NCBI GenBank assembly: GCA_024641705.1
Contig: JAHECO010000009.1
Span: 1-64,000, forward strand
Source: Candidatus Kryptoniota bacterium
GTDB lineage: Bacteria > Bacteroidota > Ignavibacteria > Kryptoniales > JAKASW01
Reading direction: 5' to 3'
Length of the DNA: 64,000 bases
Shown: in pieces, positions 52,791 to 61,977 of the stretch
How the letters are laid out: each line of letters starts with the position of its first letter
Position numbering within the stretch: position 1 is the stretch's first letter
Notes under the pieces: generated by a model
What the model was told of the DNA's origin: nothing
Databases searched by the model: none
What the model saw: only the letters and a program-made list of their open reading frames with translations
Made by a program: the position numbers and the translations under genes

Positions 52791-52851
52791 ACTCGATTAA
52801 CAAGCCTGCTGTGCGTTTTCATATATTTATGCCTTGTAAAATCAGGAAAGG

Positions 52852-54768
52852 ATGGGAATGAAATCCATCAACATCCTCGACTATGCTGTCGTAGGTGCAT
52901 ACTTCCTTTTCATGCTTGGAATCGGCTTCTACTTCCGGCGGGTCAATAAGGGTGCGAAGGAGTACTTTGCAGGGGGGAGCATGATACCCTGGTGGGTATC
53001 CGGAATGACGTTATACATGGCCAACTTCAGTGCCTGGACTTTTACCGGCGCGGCCGGATTTGCCTACGGCACGGGGCTTTTTGCAATACTGTATTTCGGG
53101 ACTTGGTCGATTTCATATTTTGTCGGAGCGCAGCTCACGGCGGCAAAGTGGCGACGGACCCGCTCGATCTCTCCCGTCGAATATACATATACAAGGTTCA
53201 ATGTCGCGACTCAGCAGTTCCTGGGCTGGGTCATGTCCGCCAACTATGTCCTGGCGGCCGGAGTACAGCTCGCCGCGACGTGCGAACTCCTTGCTCCCGT
53301 AATGCGACTCAATATAATGATGGTCATACTCGTCACCGGCGTCGTTATATTGCTGTACACTTTCATGGGCGGGCTGTGGGCGGTATCCATCACCGATGTC
53401 GTACAGGGAGTCATCCTGTTGAGCATAACTTTCATCGTCATGCCGTTGAGCCTGAACCTGGTCGGCGGGATAAAACCTCTTTTGAACGCCCTTCCGTCGT
53501 TCAGTATGCATCACCTTTATAACGGCTTGAACTATGACGGGAATTGGCTGGTGGGCATATTCGTGATTATGTCTCTCGGGACTGCAGCGGGGCAGGCACA
53601 GCGGTTCTACAGTGTCAAGAGCGAAAAAGATGCGAAGCGGGTCGGCCGGCTCGCGGGGTTTCTTTTCCTGACTGTCCCGTTTGTGTTCGGAGTACCACCG
53701 CTCGTCGCGCGCGTGATCTGGCCTAATCTCTCTCAGATTCCCTTCTTCCAGCCGTACATCGGGCATAACCCGCAGGATCTGGTATTCGTCGGACTCTGTC
53801 TGAAGCTCCTCCCGAACGGGCTCATCGGGGTCTTCCTTGCCGCCATGCTCGCTGCCACAATGAGCACCCTCAGCACGGTTTACAATCTTGTCTCGTCTAT
53901 CCTTGCCCGGGATGTGTACCAGGGGCTTATCAACACCTCTGCTTCCGACCTGCAGTTGCTCAAAGTCGGGCGCTGGTCGTCGGTGTCCATAGGGATCGTG
54001 GTTATAGGGCTTGCTCTTCTGTTCGAACACAGCAAGTTGGGAATATTTAACATGATGCAGGTGTTTTTCACACTCCTGAATATTCCAGTCGTGCTCCCCA
54101 TAGCCTGCGGCCTTTTGCTCAGGAAGGCGTCGAGGTGGGCCGCAATCGCCGTCATTGTTTGGGGACTCATCATCGGTCTGACTGCAAGATATGCGCTTGG
54201 CTGGACCATGGGTTACCAGATTTACGCTCAGGCCTCACTGACCTTCGTCCTATTCCTCGTATCCGGTTGGCTTGGCAGACAGTATGTGAAAAACAGAAGT
54301 GCTATCATAGCCAGTGCTGTCGTCTTCACAGGACTCTGCTTTTATCTTGCTCTGGCAACAGCGGCGCATCCTTTGTCCGGGCCGTTGGTGATTATCACTG
54401 CGCTTGCTATCGCGGCACTCGGGGTAAGCCTGGTAATTTTCGCGAAACTGTTTTCGTCGGAAACCGAGGCTCAGAAGAAGGTGCTGGAAGAGTTTTTCAA
54501 AAAGCTCGATACGCCTGTTGATGTCGCCCGCGAAGTCTTTGGCGCAGGGAAGAAGCAAATATCTACCTTTCCACTGGTTGGAGGCACGACGATTGTGATG
54601 GGGCTCCTGATGAGTCTGATATTCTTTACGGGTGTCCCGGCAAACGAGCAACCCATCCTCGGAATCATGGTTGCAATAATGATAGTGTTCGGGGTGCTGA
54701 TGTGGTACTTCGGGAAGAAATCTGAAATCAGGAACGGTACGTCGACGGCAGAGAGCGAGGGCAAGTGA
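52852..54768 (+). CDS. Sodium:solute symporter family transporter
   Basis: A 638-residue inner-membrane transporter of the SSS (SLC5-like) family. Early features are 'DYAVVGAYFLFMLGIGFYF', 'KEYFAGGSMIPWWVSGMTLYMANFSAWTF' and 'TFMGGLWAVSITDVVQG', followed by many hydrophobic segments (about 13-15 in all). A longer cytoplasmic loop near residues 535-580 precedes the last two. It probably imports a sugar, uronate or organic acid with Na+ for the enzymes encoded directly downstream. Solute identity cannot be read from sequence. Confidence 0.9.
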   Translation: MGMKSINILDYAVVGAYFLFMLGIGFYFRRVNKGAKEYFAGGSMIPWWVSGMTLYMANFSAWTFTGAAGFAYGTGLFAILYFGTWSISYFVGAQLTAAKWRRTRSISPVEYTYTRFNVATQQFLGWVMSANYVLAAGVQLAATCELLAPVMRLNIMMVILVTGVVILLYTFMGGLWAVSITDVVQGVILLSITFIVMPLSLNLVGGIKPLLNALPSFSMHHLYNGLNYDGNWLVGIFVIMSLGTAAGQAQRFYSVKSEKDAKRVGRLAGFLFLTVPFVFGVPPLVARVIWPNLSQIPFFQPYIGHNPQDLVFVGLCLKLLPNGLIGVFLAAMLAATMSTLSTVYNLVSSILARDVYQGLINTSASDLQLLKVGRWSSVSIGIVVIGLALLFEHSKLGIFNMMQVFFTLLNIPVVLPIACGLLLRKASRWAAIAVIVWGLIIGLTARYALGWTMGYQIYAQASLTFVLFLVSGWLGRQYVKNRSAIIASAVVFTGLCFYLALATAAHPLSGPLVIITALAIAALGVSLVIFAKLFSSETEAQKKVLEEFFKKLDTPVDVAREVFGAGKKQISTFPLVGGTTIVMGLLMSLIFFTGVPANEQPILGIMVAIMIVFGVLMWYFGKKSEIRNGTSTAESEGK

Positions 54769-54807
54769 AATCACACATTCGGCGATTACAGATGAAGGTG
54801 CAGTAAT

Positions 54808-55710
54808 ATGAGGCTGGCTCAGTTCCAAAATAAATCAGGGTTTGCGATCGGCCTTTGGCAGAAGAATCGCTGGCTGAATTTCAGCCTAGGGATGAAGATC
54901 TATGGTGAATTAGTTGAAGGACACGATGAACGGCCGGTCGGAACGATCCAACAGCTTCTGTGCGAGGCGAAATTCGACCTCCAGAGGTGGAAGAAAGTTG
55001 AATCTTTCATTCAGATGCACAGTCTGTCTCAGCGTTTGGGAATTGCGAAAGACGCGGTGCTGAGGGCTCCGGTACTCCGCCCGCCGAAGATAATTGCACT
55101 CGGGCGTAACTATGTCCTGCACGCAAAGGAGGCCAATTTGTCGGTTCCCGAGGAGCCTATCATATTTGCGAAAGCAGGTTCATGCGTTGTCGGTCCAACG
55201 GATGTCATCACCATACCGAGGGAATACGGGAGGATCGATCATGAAGCGGAACTCGCCCTGGTGATCGGGCGTACTGCGACGCGGGTGAAGAGGAGCGAGG
55301 CATTCGGGTACGTTGCAGGGTACACGGTTGCGCAAGACATCACGGCGCGCGACCTGCAGAACGCCGACCTCGCCATGACCAATCCATGGTTTCGTTCCAA
55401 GAGCTTCGACACATTCATGCCGATGGGGCCGTGGCTCGTACTCCGCGACGAGATCAGACCGCCCGTCCATCTGAAGCTCGAATGCAGAGTGAACGGCCAC
55501 ATTCGCCAGAAGGCCAGCACACGGGACATGGTATTCGATATACCCACGGTCATCGAATTCATAACCCGGCATATCACGCTCGAGCCCGGTGATGTTATCT
55601 CGACCGGAACTCCCGAAGGTATCAGCGAAATAAAGGGCGGCGATGAAATCGTTACCAGAATCGAGAAGGTAGGTGAAATGAGGAACAGGGTTCGGTTCGA
55701 ATCAAGATGA
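54808..55710 (+). CDS. Fumarylacetoacetate hydrolase (FAH) family protein
   Basis: A 300-residue protein with a ~95-residue N-domain and the FAH fold. Metal-binding acids are in 'IDHEAELALVIG' (E-x-E) and 'VAQDITARDLQ' (Asp), with 'IIALGRNYVLHAKE' and 'DVISTGTPEGISEIKGGD' as family signatures. FAH proteins hydrolyse C-C bonds of acylpyruvates, diketo acids or dehydrate sugar acids. Its stop overlaps the next gene (ATGA). In sugar-acid pathways FAH enzymes act on diketo-deoxy acids, which would fit rhamnose or uronate breakdown, but the partner is not a rhamnonate dehydratase type. Confidence 0.9.
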   Translation: MRLAQFQNKSGFAIGLWQKNRWLNFSLGMKIYGELVEGHDERPVGTIQQLLCEAKFDLQRWKKVESFIQMHSLSQRLGIAKDAVLRAPVLRPPKIIALGRNYVLHAKEANLSVPEEPIIFAKAGSCVVGPTDVITIPREYGRIDHEAELALVIGRTATRVKRSEAFGYVAGYTVAQDITARDLQNADLAMTNPWFRSKSFDTFMPMGPWLVLRDEIRPPVHLKLECRVNGHIRQKASTRDMVFDIPTVIEFITRHITLEPGDVISTGTPEGISEIKGGDEIVTRIEKVGEMRNRVRFESR

Positions 55711-56810
55711 AGATTGAGAAGATCGTCCTGACCCACGTGAGAATTCCGCTCCGCGACCCGTTCAGGATCAGCAGCGGTTCGGTCTCGGAGAAGGATTCCA
55801 TAATAGTTGCCATGCACTCCGAGGGGTTCATCGGCTACGGGGAAGCATCGCCAATGTCGGGTTCGTTTTATTCGGACGATACACCGGACTCAGTTTGGGC
55901 GCAGCTCGTTTCCGTGATCGGGCCGGCGATCCTGGCAGCCAGGCCCGACACTCTGGAGGATGTTGATGACCTGCTGAATGATTTCGGAGGCAGCGGGTTC
56001 GCCCGCGCCGGGGCAGAAACAGCTGCCTGGGATCTGGATTCGAGGATATCCGGCCGACCGCTGCATTCCATGCTCGGCGGCATGAGGCCCGATGTTGCAT
56101 CGGGCCTGGCCGTAGGGATTTATCAGTCAGTTGAAATACTCCTGAGAAGAATAGGGGAATATCTCTGCGAAGGATACAAGCGCATCAAGATAAAGATCGA
56201 GAAGGGCTGGGATGCTGAACCTTTGACGGCGATCAGAAAACATTTCGGCGATATCCCGTTGATGGTCGATGCAAATTGCGCATACGATCGGAAGGACATA
56301 GAATACCTCAGAAGACTCGATGAGTTCGGGCTGATGATGATAGAACAACCGCTCAAGAAGGATGACCTTGAAGGTCATGCCCAGCTTCAGAGTCTTCTCA
56401 ACACCCCCGTTTGTCTGGATGAGTCTGCCGAAGATATTTCTCAGGTAAGAAATGCCATAACCTTAGGAAGCTGTAGAATTGTGAACATAAAGATTCAGCG
56501 TGTCGGCGGTTTTGGCAACGCAAAGGCTATCCATGATCTGTGCTACGGTTCAGGTTTGGGAGTATGGGCTGGAACAATGCCGGAGCTGGGGATAGGAGGG
56601 ATTCACGCGCTCCTGTTGTCGACCCTTCCCGGGTTCACGTATCCGACCGACGTCGAATCGTCGGAACGATGGTTCCTCGACGATATTGTTGTCCCCAGGT
56701 TGAAAGTGTGTAACGGCACATTCAAAGTCTCAGATTACTCCTCATACGACATTGATACAACTGTCTTGCAAAAATACAAAGTAAAAGAAACCGCCCTGAC
56801 GCTTAACTGA
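55707..56810 (+). CDS. Enolase-superfamily enzyme (OSBS/N-acylamino acid racemase/MLE subgroup)
   Basis: A 367-residue member of the mandelate racemase/muconate lactonising superfamily. The catalytic KxK is in KRIKIKIEKGWD, metal ligands in 'MVDANCAYD', 'MMIEQPL' and 'VCLDESAED', and the second lysine in 'NIKIQRVGGFGNA'. The C-terminal 'VWAGTMPELGIGG' is like o-succinylbenzoate synthase and N-succinylamino acid racemases. No menaquinone genes are near, so OSBS function is unlikely. An epimerase or racemase role is possible; note the M20 deacylase at 61978. It overlaps the FAH gene. Confidence 0.85.
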   Translation: MKIEKIVLTHVRIPLRDPFRISSGSVSEKDSIIVAMHSEGFIGYGEASPMSGSFYSDDTPDSVWAQLVSVIGPAILAARPDTLEDVDDLLNDFGGSGFARAGAETAAWDLDSRISGRPLHSMLGGMRPDVASGLAVGIYQSVEILLRRIGEYLCEGYKRIKIKIEKGWDAEPLTAIRKHFGDIPLMVDANCAYDRKDIEYLRRLDEFGLMMIEQPLKKDDLEGHAQLQSLLNTPVCLDESAEDISQVRNAITLGSCRIVNIKIQRVGGFGNAKAIHDLCYGSGLGVWAGTMPELGIGGIHALLLSTLPGFTYPTDVESSERWFLDDIVVPRLKVCNGTFKVSDYSSYDIDTTVLQKYKVKETALTLN

Positions 56811-56899
56811 CCGAGCATGAAGTATATGTGTCGCTGTCTCACGTTTTGCCTGCGGGGCGGGCAATGATCGCATAGTGAATGGAGAGTGAATCATAATCG

Positions 56900-57925
56900 A
56901 TGTCCACTAAAGACGCAGCACGACTTCACACTTCGTTTATTGGGTTTGATCTGAAGAGTCCTTTGATCGTCGCTTCGGGTACTGCGAGCCATGATGTGAA
57001 GCAGGTCCAGATAGCTGAGGAAAAGGGATTCGGCGCCGTCGTATTGAAGACCGTTTGCTCGGAGAAGTACGATCACATGCGCTATTGGCCGCGCCCCCGG
57101 TACAAATTGCTGGACTGGGACAAGCAAATCGGCGGCAGGTCCAAACAGTTCACCCTTTATTCTTACGAGCAAGGTTACAGCGGGACTCTCGACGACTACT
57201 GGGAATTCATAAGCGTTTCCAAGGCAAAGGCGAAAATCCCGATCGTTGGAAGCGCGTTTGCGGATGTACCGGAAGACTGGGTCGATCTGGCACGTCGTAT
57301 TGAGCAGAGCGGGGCGGATGCGGTGGAGCTCGATATATCTTCCCCCCACCGGCCGGGAAGCCTCGGGTTTCAGGAAACATTCGTAGCTGCCATCAAATCG
57401 GTGGTGGAGGCCGTGAGCATTCCGGTACTGGTGAAGCTTGCACCCGGATCTGACGTGCTGGGCGAAAGCATAGTCGCTGAACAGTGCGGGGCGGCCGCGG
57501 TTACCCTCTGCAACCGTCTGAGAGGAATCGACGTCGACATCGAGAGCCAGCGCCCGATCCTGCACGGGTCCTATGCAGGAGTCGGCGGACCGTGGACCAA
57601 GTACTACAACTTCAGACACGTCGCCGAAGCAGCGGGGAGCCTCAAGATCCCGATCAGTGCGAGCGGCGGAGTAATGACCGCCGAAGATGCCATCAAATAT
57701 GTCCTCCTCGGCGCAAACACGGTACAGATTCTCTCGGTAATTATGGTGAACGGGTGGGATACCGCGGCGCAGATAAATTCCGGAATTCTTTCGTATCTGG
57801 AAAGAAAAGGACTGAACTCCCTCGAGGATATTCGCGGCAAAGCGCTGAGACAACTGACTCCCCCCGACAAGATCGTGCGGTGGAGCGGTGAGCCGAAGAA
57901 GGGACCACGCAATGACTGGGACTGA
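56900..57925 (+). CDS. Dihydroorotate/dihydropyrimidine dehydrogenase-like FMN TIM-barrel protein
   Basis: A 341-residue protein resembling the catalytic domain of PreA and DHOD: 'GFDLKSPLIVASGTASHD', 'GADAVELDISSPHRPG', 'IPVLVKLAPGSDV', and the FMN phosphate site 'ISASGGVMTAEDAIKYVLLGANTVQ'. At the catalytic base position it reads DISSPH, i.e. Ser as in class 2 DHOD rather than the Cys of class 1 and PreA. It lacks the C-terminal ferredoxin domain of PreA; a separate 2[4Fe-4S] protein is encoded by the next, overlapping gene. Together they may reduce or oxidise a ring C=C bond. Pyrimidine is not assured. Confidence 0.85.
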   Translation: MSTKDAARLHTSFIGFDLKSPLIVASGTASHDVKQVQIAEEKGFGAVVLKTVCSEKYDHMRYWPRPRYKLLDWDKQIGGRSKQFTLYSYEQGYSGTLDDYWEFISVSKAKAKIPIVGSAFADVPEDWVDLARRIEQSGADAVELDISSPHRPGSLGFQETFVAAIKSVVEAVSIPVLVKLAPGSDVLGESIVAEQCGAAAVTLCNRLRGIDVDIESQRPILHGSYAGVGGPWTKYYNFRHVAEAAGSLKIPISASGGVMTAEDAIKYVLLGANTVQILSVIMVNGWDTAAQINSGILSYLERKGLNSLEDIRGKALRQLTPPDKIVRWSGEPKKGPRNDWD

Positions 57926-58238
57926 GAAGAAATATGCAGGCCTGAACCCGATCCCCCCTGAGTTCGCAAAAGCACAACCGCCTCTGGCACTCGTGGTGGA
58001 AGACGATTGCATCGGCTGTGATCGGTGTATACCGCTTTGCTTTTTCAATGCGATCGTGATGATAGATAAACCTGAACATAAATATAAGAGAGTAGCAGTG
58101 GTCGATCCCGACAATTGTACAGCCTGCGGGCTCTGTTTCGAGGCATGTCCGACTGATGCGTTTGTGTGGGTGCCGGATTACTCAAACGGACGTCATGTCC
58201 CCAGGAACAAAACCGACTTGGAAGACAGAGATTTATGA
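57912..58238 (+). CDS. 2[4Fe-4S] ferredoxin-like protein
   Basis: The ATG at 57912 (MTGTEKKYAGLNP), after AAGGGA, is better than the GTG at 57888 in the ORF track; it overlaps the DHOD-like gene by 14 bases. The 108-residue protein has two cluster motifs, CIGCDRCIPLC and CTACGLCFEACP, with the second half of the first motif lacking the usual proline after the last Cys. It is the likely electron partner of the preceding flavoprotein, as the ferredoxin domain is in fused PreA. Its stop overlaps the next ATG. Confidence 0.9.
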   Translation: MTGTEKKYAGLNPIPPEFAKAQPPLALVVEDDCIGCDRCIPLCFFNAIVMIDKPEHKYKRVAVVDPDNCTACGLCFEACPTDAFVWVPDYSNGRHVPRNKTDLEDRDL

Positions 58239-58855
58239 GGATTGTAGACCTGACACATCCGATTACCGAAACGATCCCGGTCTACTTTCCATGGCATCCC
58301 CCGACCGTTATCGAACAAACGGCCGACTATCACGAGAATCAATGTGTCGTTCACCGGCTCACGATCGGCACTCACACCGGTACACATGTCGACGCACCCC
58401 GGCACATTTTTGAGGGTATGCACTCCATCGACGAGTATGATTTAGATCTCTGGTACGCAGACGCCCAGGTCCTGGACTTCACCCCGCGTCAGAAGGGACA
58501 GGTGATCACGCCGGAGGAACTTCACGGGAAGGATTTAGCGGACGGAATCGGAGTGATAATCAAGACCGGATGGGACGCATTTTTCGGCTTGCCCGACTAT
58601 TACAGAACCTATCCGCCACTGAGTAGGGAAGCTGCGGAATATCTCGCCGAAAAAAGAATAAGATTCCTTGCCTCCGATACGCCGTACACTCTGGATGTCC
58701 ACAAGGTCCTTTTGAAACGAGGCATACCGCTCATCACGAATCTCAATAATACGTCGGTCCTGCGCTCCGGAATACTCAAGCTGATTACGGCGCCTCTTCC
58801 GATCAAGGGAGCCGACGGTTCTCCCGCCCGTGTCATGGCGTTGATAGACTACTGA
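58235..58855 (+). CDS. Cyclase/kynurenine-formamidase-like metal hydrolase
   Basis: The ORF track begins at 58166; ATG 58235, overlapping the ferredoxin stop (ATGA), gives MRIVDLTHPITETIPVYFP, the usual family start, and 206 residues. The metal-binding motif HTGTHVDAPRH is intact. Later blocks are 'GVIIKTGWD' and 'FLASDTPYTLDVHKVLLKRGIPLI'. The family hydrolyses cyclic or formyl amides and lactones, such as N-formylkynurenine or isatin. In this operon (FAH, enolase-type, DHOD-like, ferredoxin) it could open a ring made or reduced upstream. Substrate unknown. Confidence 0.9.
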   Translation: MRIVDLTHPITETIPVYFPWHPPTVIEQTADYHENQCVVHRLTIGTHTGTHVDAPRHIFEGMHSIDEYDLDLWYADAQVLDFTPRQKGQVITPEELHGKDLADGIGVIIKTGWDAFFGLPDYYRTYPPLSREAAEYLAEKRIRFLASDTPYTLDVHKVLLKRGIPLITNLNNTSVLRSGILKLITAPLPIKGADGSPARVMALIDY

Positions 58856-58922
58856 CGCAGGCGCGGAAGCCATTTTGCATCAACGTCTCAACATAGAAGC
58901 TGGAAAAAGACAGGAGTAAAAC

Positions 58923-60551
58923 ATGAAGTCAGTTACGTCATTCATGGGAAGAATTATCACATTCTCTCTCCTTGCGGCGATCGGATTGCTGATATCGGGC
59001 AGCCAGGTTTCTGCCAAGTACAAGGAGAAAACCATTCATTGCACTGCTATGAGTGTGGAAGGAAACTGGGAGATAAACGGGGACCTCCCGCGTGAGGCTC
59101 TCCTCATCAGTCTACAGGGACTTGTCAACAGGACGGGCCCCAGGCTCTACCTGCTGTACGGGAGCGATTACGATTATGGCAACGTGCAGGCCCTTCTGGA
59201 TTATTACCACGCGGACCATCACGTAGAGTACACCATGATCAAATCGATTCCTGATGCCCTTGCGAAGTTCCGTAAGTATGTAAAAGGGTACATCGTATAT
59301 GATCAGAAGATAAGGGACTCAATTGTGCTCTCCTTCACTGCCGCAGGAATAATGGACGGTGTCGTTGTGGCTCCCGATCAAGTCCCGATGATGAAGAAGC
59401 TCGGCTTCAAGGAGCTTGCCAATTATGATGGCAAGTTCGAAAGCATGGACACCACGCAGATATACCAGTGGGCGTATGACCACTTCTGGAATAAGTGCTC
59501 TCACAAGGAGCTGATTTACATGGGTGGTGTAGAGGGCAAATACATGAAACCTGGCATTGCGGACCTGGGAATTGCCAATCGCGCATTCTTCTTTGATCTT
59601 TCCACGGACCCCAGGGGCGGCACACAGTACAAGCTTGCCTCAATGCTCTACAGCAAGATGAAACCATTTTCTTTTATTTTCGGCTGGCACTCCTATATGA
59701 AGGACACAGAGCATTCATCCGTGACATTGGCTTCCCACTACGCTCTTCGTGTAGAGGGGCTGAATACAAATCCCAACATGAGCTTCCATCGCTGGATCAA
59801 ACTGCCCCCGGGATACAAATTCCGTTCTCATCACGGCGACTTGAAAAATCTGAAGGTTGAGAATAAGATATATGTGTCGTTCATTCAGAGCGACGGTCTG
59901 GGCATCGGTGCATGGCTGAGGCCGGGAAGAGGGCAGATTCCTTACGCTTGGGAAGTCAACATGTATTGGTACAACTACGCACCGGCCATACTGCAGTACT
60001 ACTATTCGCAGGCGACGCCGAACGATGAGTTCATCGGGACGCTCGGCGGACCGAGCTATATGTACCCGAAGGCGATTCCTGACAAGTACAGGCCTACTGC
60101 GTTCAAGATGGCTGCTAGGCTGATCAAAGACCTTGACATCAACATGTTCGAGATTTTCGACGCTTCCGATTCTCTGACCAGGGACCTGCCGAAAAAAGTA
60201 GTTGATGAATACCTGAAATATATGCCGAACGAGATCGGATTTGTTAACGGCTACGGCCCTGCCCATACTTTTGCAATCGAGGATGGAAGACCGTTTATGT
60301 CATTCGACTATTATCTCCCCCCGACGAGGACGATCAAAGAGGCGGACGCTGATCTCGAAGAGTTGGCGAAAATGAATCCGAAGCGGCCGTATTTCATCTG
60401 CTTCCACGTGCGCGAATACACAGACGTAAAGGGCGTAATGGATATCATGAAGGGTGTCGGTCCGGAATTCAAGATCGTGCCTTTGGACGTGTTTCTTAAA
60501 CTCGCAGGGATGGCACCGACATTCAAAACACAATATCAATTCACGCGATAA
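58923..60551 (+). CDS. Secreted GxGYxYP-type putative glycoside hydrolase
   Basis: A 542-residue exported protein (signal MKSVTSFMGRIITFSLLAAI ending near 'QVSAKY'). The N-terminal half 'LPREALLISLQGLVNRTGPRLYL' is characteristic of the N-domain of GxGYxYP proteins. The second half has 'VSFIQSDGLGIGAWLRPGRGQIP' and the signature region GGPSYMYP, where the canonical second Gly is Ser. The family is only predicted to be glycoside hydrolases. It starts a group of secreted proteins after the cyclase operon, with ACAGGAG upstream. Confidence 0.75.
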   Translation: MKSVTSFMGRIITFSLLAAIGLLISGSQVSAKYKEKTIHCTAMSVEGNWEINGDLPREALLISLQGLVNRTGPRLYLLYGSDYDYGNVQALLDYYHADHHVEYTMIKSIPDALAKFRKYVKGYIVYDQKIRDSIVLSFTAAGIMDGVVVAPDQVPMMKKLGFKELANYDGKFESMDTTQIYQWAYDHFWNKCSHKELIYMGGVEGKYMKPGIADLGIANRAFFFDLSTDPRGGTQYKLASMLYSKMKPFSFIFGWHSYMKDTEHSSVTLASHYALRVEGLNTNPNMSFHRWIKLPPGYKFRSHHGDLKNLKVENKIYVSFIQSDGLGIGAWLRPGRGQIPYAWEVNMYWYNYAPAILQYYYSQATPNDEFIGTLGGPSYMYPKAIPDKYRPTAFKMAARLIKDLDINMFEIFDASDSLTRDLPKKVVDEYLKYMPNEIGFVNGYGPAHTFAIEDGRPFMSFDYYLPPTRTIKEADADLEELAKMNPKRPYFICFHVREYTDVKGVMDIMKGVGPEFKIVPLDVFLKLAGMAPTFKTQYQFTR

Positions 60552-60568
60552 ACTCTCAAGGTTTGAAA

Positions 60569-61132
60569 ATGAAAAAGTATGTAGTTCATAGTTGGACAAT
60601 TGCGGCGGTTCTGCTCATCTCGGCTACACTGCTGAGTTGTAGCGCGAACGCCCAGAGTTTTGCAGGCACATGGAAGTATGACAACAAAGCCAGCAAGAAC
60701 GTCGGAGCTTTCTTCGAGTCAGGTGAAATACGCTATATGCTCAAGATCGCTTCCGATGGAAACGGGAAAATGAAGATCGACCACCTGACTACTACCGAAG
60801 CAGGCTGGAAGACGAAGACACTCAACATAGACCTCAATGGCCCCGAAACCAGTTCGACATATCCGAGGGGCGACTTCTACCTGTTCAGTTTTGAAGCGGT
60901 CGCAATCGGGCCGGACCAGACTATCACGGCAAAGGCCGTACAAGGCAGCAATAAGTCTGAATTCGATGTTAACCTGCACTACACGGTACTGGTTTCTCAA
61001 GGTACTTACGACATCGTGGAGCACGATCACTACCAGCTCTCTCCCGACGGCAATACGCTCACGGTTACGTCGACCCGGAATTCTCGTGTCGAGGACGAGC
61101 CGGCGGTCTACGTTTTCCAACGAGGAAACTGA
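60569..61132 (+). CDS. Small secreted protein, tandem paralogue 1
   Basis: The ATG at 60569 follows AAGG and replaces the TTG of the ORF track. The 187-residue precursor has a signal ending in LLSCSANAQ, possibly a lipoprotein signal with Cys near residue 25. The mature part is beta-rich with 'FAGTWKYDNKASKN', 'DLNGPETSST', 'YEAV'-like 'FEAVAIGPDQTITAKAVQG' and 'LSPDGNTLTVTSTRNSR'. This looks like a lipocalin-like or calycin barrel, but I recognise no family. Its paralogue is at 61401. Function unknown; surface or periplasmic binding is a guess. Confidence 0.75.
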   Translation: MKKYVVHSWTIAAVLLISATLLSCSANAQSFAGTWKYDNKASKNVGAFFESGEIRYMLKIASDGNGKMKIDHLTTTEAGWKTKTLNIDLNGPETSSTYPRGDFYLFSFEAVAIGPDQTITAKAVQGSNKSEFDVNLHYTVLVSQGTYDIVEHDHYQLSPDGNTLTVTSTRNSRVEDEPAVYVFQRGN

Positions 61133-61151
61133 GTGTCGGAACACGATTCAC

Positions 61152-61191
61152 ATTCATTCACCCGGGGGAGATGTTCCCCGGGCGAATGAAT
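61152..61191 (+). terminator. Strong hairpin after the first small secreted gene
   Basis: ATTCATTC-A-CCCGGGG pairs with CCCCGGG-C-GAATGAAT around an eight-base centre (GAGATGTT), one mismatch in 16 pairs. Only a short T-poor tail (TTCTTG) follows. It may act as a terminator or mRNA-stabilising hairpin between the two paralogues. The stretch to 61400 holds no gene. Confidence 0.75.
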
Positions 61192-61400
61192 TCTTGAACG
61201 GCCTGGCATCTCACCTTCACGGGCAGGGTTAGGTCCTCGCAAAGGATCAGAAGGATCATAGCCGGCTGTCAATGGTAGATTCATGAAATGGTTGTTCTTG
61301 TCGGCATCACTTTTTCAATGCAAGTTTCGGGCTATTCTCTTTCACAATTGTGATGTCAATTATAGCTGTCACGTAACACGCTAAACTCAGAGGCTGTAAA

Positions 61401-61952
61401 ATGAAACAGAGGATTACTTACACTTGGATGATCATGGTTTCTGCATTCCTCGTTCTCTCGCTGTCCAAATTAAGCAGCGCCCAGGACTTCTCAGGCCTCT
61501 GGGAACTCGATTTTGGACAGAGCAAGCAAGCCGATTTCTTTGATCAGAGAAGTATCGTCCTGAAGATCTCCCCGATGGACGGAAACAAGATGACAATAGA
61601 ACAGACCACCACGACTGAGTACACTACATCGGTGGGGACAACGATCATCGATTTGAACGGCCCCGAGACTACTTCTACCTGGGCGCAAGGGGACCTGCCT
61701 TATTACGGCTATGAAGCCGTTGCCATCGGAAAAGATCAATCTGTCGAAACGAAAGCCGTTCAGGGTGCCGACAAATCGTCGTTTGAAGCGACATTTACCT
61801 TTCATGCTGTCGTGTCTCAGGGCACGTATACAGTGGTAATGCACAGCCTGTACAGGCTATCTCCCGATGGGAAGACACTGACAGTAACCACGACAAGGAA
61901 CACAAGGGAGAATGGAAGTCCGGTTGTCTACATCTTCCGGAAGGTAGATTGA
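61401..61952 (+). CDS. Small secreted protein, tandem paralogue 2
   Basis: A 183-residue exported protein (signal MKQRITYTWMIMVSAFLVLS ending near 'LSSAQD'). It shares the framework of the 60569 product: 'FSGLWELDFGQSK', 'DLNGPETTST', 'YEAVAIGKDQSVETKAVQG' and 'LSPDGKTLTVTTTRNTR'. It lacks the lipobox-like cysteine, so one copy may be lipid-anchored and the other soluble. Family and function unknown. Confidence 0.75.
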   Translation: MKQRITYTWMIMVSAFLVLSLSKLSSAQDFSGLWELDFGQSKQADFFDQRSIVLKISPMDGNKMTIEQTTTTEYTTSVGTTIIDLNGPETTSTWAQGDLPYYGYEAVAIGKDQSVETKAVQGADKSSFEATFTFHAVVSQGTYTVVMHSLYRLSPDGKTLTVTTTRNTRENGSPVVYIFRKVD

Positions 61953-61977
61953 CCCGGAATATTTGATCCGATTTGAT

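Noticed and set aside
55707-56810. L-rhamnonate dehydratase for an oxidative rhamnose pathway with the FAH gene
   Set aside because: The active-site pattern (KxK plus a second Lys in NIKIQR, no His-Asp dyad of the rhamnonate group) fits the muconate-lactonising/OSBS subgroup instead.
56900-57925. Biosynthetic dihydroorotate dehydrogenase pyrD
   Set aside because: No pyrimidine biosynthesis genes nearby, atypical active-site text and an overlapping ferredoxin gene point to a catabolic or PreA-like role.
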